Assembly (NCBI GenBank): GCA_965199005.1
Contig: CBDAQK010000001.1
Coordinates: forward strand, 2,232,001-2,296,000
Source: LMUY01 sp965199005
GTDB taxonomy: Bacteria > Pseudomonadota > Alphaproteobacteria > Acetobacterales > Acetobacteraceae
DNA: 64,000 nucleotides
Reading direction: 5' to 3'
How positions within the stretch are numbered: position 1 is the first letter of the stretch; each line of letters starts with the position of its first letter. Below, in pieces: positions 60,484-64,000 of the stretch. The notes beneath the pieces are model-generated. The model saw only the letters and a list, made by a program, of their open reading frames with translations. It was not told where the DNA came from and did no database searches. A program made the translations under genes and the position numbers.

Positions 60484-61236
60484 TCACGGCATGTAAGCGC
60501 CGCCATTGACGTGCAGCGTCTGCCCGGTGACGTAGCGCGCGGCTGGGCTGCAGAGGTACAGCACGGCGTCGGCCACTTCCTCCGGCTGCCCGCGGCGGCC
60601 CACCAGCGTCTTGTGTTGGCCGTGGTGTGCGGGGGCGCCACTGGCCGAACGGCCCCGCACCGTCTCGATCAACCCCGGCACGACGCAGTTCACCGTGATC
60701 CCGTCACTCCCCAAATCGCAGGCGAGCGCGCGGGTAAGCCCCACCAGACCCGCCTTTGCCGTGATGACATGGGCACGCCCCGTCGAGCCATTATGCGCCG
60801 ACATCCCCCCGATGTTGACGATGCTGGCACTGCCCGACCTCTGCAAATAGGGCAGGGCCGCATGGGCGCAAAGATAGGCGCCATCGAGGATGACGGACAT
60901 CACCTCCCGCCATTGCGCCCAGCCGAGTTCGGCAAACGGCACTTCGCGGCGGATGGCCGCGTTGTTGACCAGGATGTCCAGCCGGCCAAACCGCTCGATC
61001 GTCGCCGTGACAAGCTGCGCGGCACCCTCCGGCGTGCTGACGTCGGCCAAATGCAAATCCGCCTCGCCGCCGCCATCGCGTATCATCTGGACGGTTTCGG
61101 CCGCCGCCTCCGCCGAGGTGAGCGCATTGACCATCACCTTGGCGCCCCGCGCTGCAAGCCCGGCGGCGATGGCCCGCCCGATATTGCGCGCCGCGCCGGT
61201 CACCAGGGCCACTTGCCCATTCAACTCGGCTGTCAT
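60484..61236 (-). CDS. SDR-family oxidoreductase with His in place of the catalytic Tyr
   Basis: The 250-residue protein is a classical short-chain dehydrogenase in size. VALVTGAARNIGRAIAAGLA binds NAD(P), NNAAIRREVPF has the NNA motif, and SIVNIGGMSAHNGSTGRAHV, ITAKAGLVGLTRALACDLG cover the active-site region. The YxxxK motif reads HVITAK, so the usual catalytic Tyr is His. A C-terminal SPAARYVTGQTLHVNGGAY block is intact. It overlaps the upstream MFS gene by four bases (ATGA). The substrate is probably a compound imported by the two MFS carriers upstream. Confidence 0.87.
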   Translation of the reverse strand: MTAELNGQVALVTGAARNIGRAIAAGLAARGAKVMVNALTSAEAAAETVQMIRDGGGEADLHLADVSTPEGAAQLVTATIERFGRLDILVNNAAIRREVPFAELGWAQWREVMSVILDGAYLCAHAALPYLQRSGSASIVNIGGMSAHNGSTGRAHVITAKAGLVGLTRALACDLGSDGITVNCVVPGLIETVRGRSASGAPAHHGQHKTLVGRRGQPEEVADAVLYLCSPAARYVTGQTLHVNGGAYMP

Positions 61237-62531
61237 CGTGTCACTCCAACGAAACTGGGTGCGGAGTCCGGCGTGTCATCGACGATGAGGGGCCGGTCCG
61301 CCCGGATGAAGAAGGTCAGCCCTACACCCACGACCAGCAGCCCGATCGAGAAGATGAACGGCACGCGGTAGCTCCCCGTCAGATCGGCGATGATCCCGAA
61401 TGCCGCTGGCGACACGACGGCCGCCAACCCGGCGGCGGTGCTGACGAAGCTGCTGGCGACGGCGGGGAATTGCGGCGCGACATCCATCGGAACCGCCCAT
61501 ATTGGCCCCTCCGCCATTTCCAGGAAGAACAAGGCCCCCGCCAAGCACAGCGCGATCGCGGTCCGGTCCCGCACCACCAGCACGAACGATAACAGCAGGA
61601 GCGATCCGGTGAAGCCAATGATGATGGCGTGACGCCGCGCCTTCTCGATATCCCCGGTCCGGTGCAGCAAGGCATCGGTCAACAGCCCGCCGGCCGTGTC
61701 CCCCACCACGCCGGCGAGGAACACGCCAGACGAGAAGAGGGCGGAGCTTTTGATGTCGAGATGGTAGTCCTCGACGAAGAAGGTCGGCAGCCAGCTGAGG
61801 TACAGCCACAACGTCCAGGCGTGGCAGAAGAACACCAGCGTCACCGGCAAGATTCGCCGTAGCAGGCGCAACCAAGGGATCGGCGGTGCCACGGCCGTCG
61901 CCAGCACGGGCTGGGGTAACTCGGCCAATTCCGCCGGGGTGATGCCGGGATGGTCCAGGGGTTCGTCGCGGAAATAGAAATACCAAGCCAAGACCCAAAC
62001 GAGGCTGACAACGCCCAGGATCACGAAGGCGCCCCGCCACCCGGCGACCGGGATCAGCAACACCACGAGCGGCGGCGTGATCGCCGCTGCCAGCCTCGCG
62101 GCCGAATGGGTGAAGCCCTGTGCGAAACCCCGGCGGACCCGCGGCACCCAGCGCGACATGGCCCGGGTGGCGTTGGGGATCGTGCCTGCCTCGCCAAGCC
62201 CCACCAGCATGCGGGCGCCGATCATGGTCGCCAGCCCGCCGACCAGGCCCGTCAGCAGCGTTCCGGCTGCCCAGAAGACGCCGCAGATCGCCAACATGCG
62301 CCGGGCCCCGATCTTGTCACCGGTGAAGCCGATGATGATCTGGAAGAGCGCGTAGCAATAGCCGAACGCCGACAGGGCAAAGCCGAGCTGTGTGTTGCTC
62401 AAATGCAGATCGGCTTTGATGAGGGGTGCCGCGACCGAGAGATTGACCCGGTCGACATACATGATGAAGTACATCAGGCAGATCAGGATGAAGACCCGTC
62501 CGGTCGTGCCCCTGAACATGCGCGCGAACAT
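61233..62531 (-). CDS. MFS transporter, anion:cation symporter (ACS)-like
   Basis: The 432-residue carrier has twelve hydrophobic helices and the MFS loop pattern GDKIGARRMLAICGVF between helices 2 and 3. The start RVFILICLMYFIMYVDRVNL, the pattern GLGEAGTIPNATRAMSRWVP and RRGFAQGFTHSAARLAAAI are typical of the ACS group that imports hexuronates, tartrate or other organic anions. It lies 5 bases after another MFS gene and its 3' end overlaps the SDR start by four bases, so the three form an operon. Confidence 0.9.
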   Translation of the reverse strand: MFARMFRGTTGRVFILICLMYFIMYVDRVNLSVAAPLIKADLHLSNTQLGFALSAFGYCYALFQIIIGFTGDKIGARRMLAICGVFWAAGTLLTGLVGGLATMIGARMLVGLGEAGTIPNATRAMSRWVPRVRRGFAQGFTHSAARLAAAITPPLVVLLIPVAGWRGAFVILGVVSLVWVLAWYFYFRDEPLDHPGITPAELAELPQPVLATAVAPPIPWLRLLRRILPVTLVFFCHAWTLWLYLSWLPTFFVEDYHLDIKSSALFSSGVFLAGVVGDTAGGLLTDALLHRTGDIEKARRHAIIIGFTGSLLLLSFVLVVRDRTAIALCLAGALFFLEMAEGPIWAVPMDVAPQFPAVASSFVSTAAGLAAVVSPAAFGIIADLTGSYRVPFIFSIGLLVVGVGLTFFIRADRPLIVDDTPDSAPSFVGVTR

Positions 62532-62536
62532 CGCCG

Positions 62537-63835
62537 CTATGCCCGCAGCGGCCGGCCGGCCGTTTCCGTGGCCATGAAGATGAACGGCACGCCGGCCAGA
62601 TAGATCATCGACACCAGGCTGATCGCGATCGGGTAGGAGTGCAGCAGCCCCGCGATCAAGCCGATCATCGTGGGGCCGAGCGCGCCGAAAATACGGCCGA
62701 ATGAGAAGGCGAACCCCGATCCCAGCGCCCGGTGGGTGGTGGGGAACAATTCCGGCAACCAGATCGTGAACAACGCAAACACGCCGTTGGTGAAGAAACC
62801 GAGCAGCGGCAGCATCAGGATGAAGAGCCAGAAGCTATGCACCATGACCGCGAAACCGTAATAGGCGATCACGTTGCAAACCAAGCTGCCCAGGAAGAAC
62901 ACACAGGCGGCCACGCGGCGTGAGCGCAACCCACGCGCGATCCAGGGCATGGCGAAGCACCCCACCAACGAGCCCGCGCTGCTCAGAAACCCGGTGGCAG
63001 AGCCAATCCGCTGCGCCGCCGCCATGGTCGATCCATCGCCGGTCAGCCACGTGATCACCAGCGTCGGGATCCAGAAGGTGGAGGACCATAGGCCCAGGAT
63101 CAGGCAGGTCATCTTGGCGGCGGCGGCCCAGGTGTTCAACGCCTGGCGGCCACGAAACAACTCGCCCAGCCTGGGACGTTCCTGGCGCAGGGCGCGCTGC
63201 TCCAACCAGCGCGGTGATTCCTTGACGCCCCATCGCAGCCAGATGGTCAGCAACGCCGGGGCGGCGCCGATCAGGAACAACCCACGCCAGCCCACCAGGG
63301 GCATGACGAAGAACGCCGCGGACGATGCCAGCAGGAACCCCACGGGCGTGCCGGTATGCAGCCAGCCGGAGAGCCGTTCGCGCTGCGCTTCCGGCACGGA
63401 TTCTTGCAGCAGCGGCGCCCCGGCGGCCCACTCGCCGCCAATCCCGAACCCGGTCAAGAACCGGAAGATGCCAAAGCTGAGGACGCCGGGTGCCAGCCCG
63501 CAAAACCCGGTGAAGATGGAGTAGAGCAGGATCGTGGTGATCAAGGCCGGGACCCGGCCGTACCGGTCTGCGAACCAGCCCCAGATCATCGAGCAGGCCC
63601 ATCCCAACATGAACACGCTGAACATCAAGCCGCCAAATTGTCCGATTCGCGCTGGGCTGGCGGCGATGCCGCTGGCCGGCAGCAATTCGGACAAAGCCGG
63701 CACGATCACGAAGATGTAAAGGGCGTTGTCGAACCCGTCGAGCATCCAGCCCAGCCAGGTAGCAGCGAAGACGCGGATGGAACTGGCTTGCACGGCCGCG
63801 CCGGCTGGCGAACTCGCGGATGCGGTGATGGACAA
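62537..63835 (-). CDS. MFS transporter, sugar/aromatic-acid type
   Basis: The 432-residue carrier has twelve predicted helices and the loop motif GWFADRYGRVPALITTILLY between helices 2 and 3. FRFLTGFGIGGEWAAGAPLL with the conserved GGEW and VPEAQRERLSGWLHTGT match the metabolite:proton symporter and aromatic-acid carrier types. LPELFPTTHRALGSGFAFSF in the second half is also typical of these carriers. It is the first of two tandem MFS genes; the second belongs to another MFS subfamily, so they may transport different compounds of one pathway. The substrate is unknown. Confidence 0.9.
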   Translation of the reverse strand: MSITASASSPAGAAVQASSIRVFAATWLGWMLDGFDNALYIFVIVPALSELLPASGIAASPARIGQFGGLMFSVFMLGWACSMIWGWFADRYGRVPALITTILLYSIFTGFCGLAPGVLSFGIFRFLTGFGIGGEWAAGAPLLQESVPEAQRERLSGWLHTGTPVGFLLASSAAFFVMPLVGWRGLFLIGAAPALLTIWLRWGVKESPRWLEQRALRQERPRLGELFRGRQALNTWAAAAKMTCLILGLWSSTFWIPTLVITWLTGDGSTMAAAQRIGSATGFLSSAGSLVGCFAMPWIARGLRSRRVAACVFFLGSLVCNVIAYYGFAVMVHSFWLFILMLPLLGFFTNGVFALFTIWLPELFPTTHRALGSGFAFSFGRIFGALGPTMIGLIAGLLHSYPIAISLVSMIYLAGVPFIFMATETAGRPLRA

Positions 63836-63894
63836 CGCTTTCTCCCTTTATCGTCCTAGCCGGTCTCGTTTCGACGGAGCGGCTTGCCCTCGTG

Positions 63895-64000
63895 TTACGC
63901 CATGGCGGCGGCGCGCGCGATGCTTGCCACGTCGGCACAGCCGGCAAGGCCGCGGCAGGCCGCCAACAGGGCGCGTCCCTGGGCGGAGGGCAGCACCGCA
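63895..64000 (-). CDS. C-terminal fragment of an unrecognised protein (5' end outside window)
   Basis: A minus-strand frame enters at the right edge and runs 34 codons to a TAA at 63895-63897. The residues (VLPSAQGRALLAACRGLAGC, then ADVASIARAAAMA) are helical and Ala-rich. It lies upstream of the first MFS gene on the same strand and may be part of that operon. The piece is too short to assign. Confidence 0.45.
   Translation of the reverse strand, partial: AVLPSAQGRALLAACRGLAGCADVASIARAAAMA

Overview
The window is a high-GC chromosomal segment from an alphaproteobacterium. It probably belongs to the Rhodospirillales, most likely Acetobacteraceae. The clues are the GC content, an E1-beta subunit of pyruvate dehydrogenase carrying its own lipoyl domain, frequent GTG/TTG starts, a HlyB/HlyD type I exporter with FG-GAP/VCBS proteins nearby, and many small catabolic modules. 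This placement is inferred from gene content; there is no rRNA or other taxonomic marker here.

Region 1 (1-8.1 kb) is accessory in character. It holds the tail of an unrecognised gene, an SGNH-hydrolase/TPR protein, two tandem FG-GAP (VCBS) repeat proteins with near-identical C-terminal ends, and an AT-rich orphan gene for a zinc-ribbon membrane protein. It stops at a tRNA-Arg(CCG) whose 3' end faces this region, as expected for an island edge, although no integrase is visible. Region 2 (8.2-12.8 kb) holds a lipoprotein hydrolase, a CHCC zinc-finger protein, polA (its proofreading site is lost) and a GNAT acetyltransferase. Region 3 (13.0-24.0 kb) is a co-directional locus: type I ABC exporter with a catalytically dead C39-like domain, HlyD adaptor, Sel1-repeat protein, a TPR-GT2-GT4 fusion glycosyltransferase, an unrecognised 316-residue protein and a second glycosyltransferase. 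I read it as a combined export and glycosylation system, with the FG-GAP proteins of region 1 as plausible cargo.

Region 4 (24.1-32 kb) has uvrD, a decayed nucleotidyltransferase gene and the complete pdhA-pdhB-pdhC-lpdA operon on the minus strand. Region 5 (32-41.5 kb) is transport and catabolism: a TRAP transporter, an SsuABC-like ABC importer without its monooxygenase, a decayed glycosyltransferase/methyltransferase gene, and a divergent pair of a DAO-family FAD oxidase and a Rieske oxygenase of the glycine betaine/stachydrine demethylase type. Region 6 (41.6-44.2 kb) has an O-antigen ligase/polymerase-like membrane protein facing an acyltransferase-3 gene.

Region 7 (44.5-49.8 kb) is a sugar-acid catabolic module: IlvD/Edd dehydratase, RraA-family aldolase-like protein, GntR regulator (an 18-bp-arm palindrome lies at the start of its reading frame), a short MetF-like protein, a Cys-rich secreted peptide and an ICL/PEP-mutase enzyme. 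Region 8 (49.7-54.6 kb) has an ArsR-type regulator, a methyltransferase, a cold-shock protein, Ada, a stand-alone receiver protein and a secreted protein of unknown function. Region 9 (54.6-64 kb) contains MarR-hmgA-fahA for homogentisate breakdown, a crotonase lacking both usual glutamates, a CoA transferase, a Uma2 protein, an SDR with His in place of the catalytic Tyr, two tandem MFS transporters and the 3' end of one more gene.
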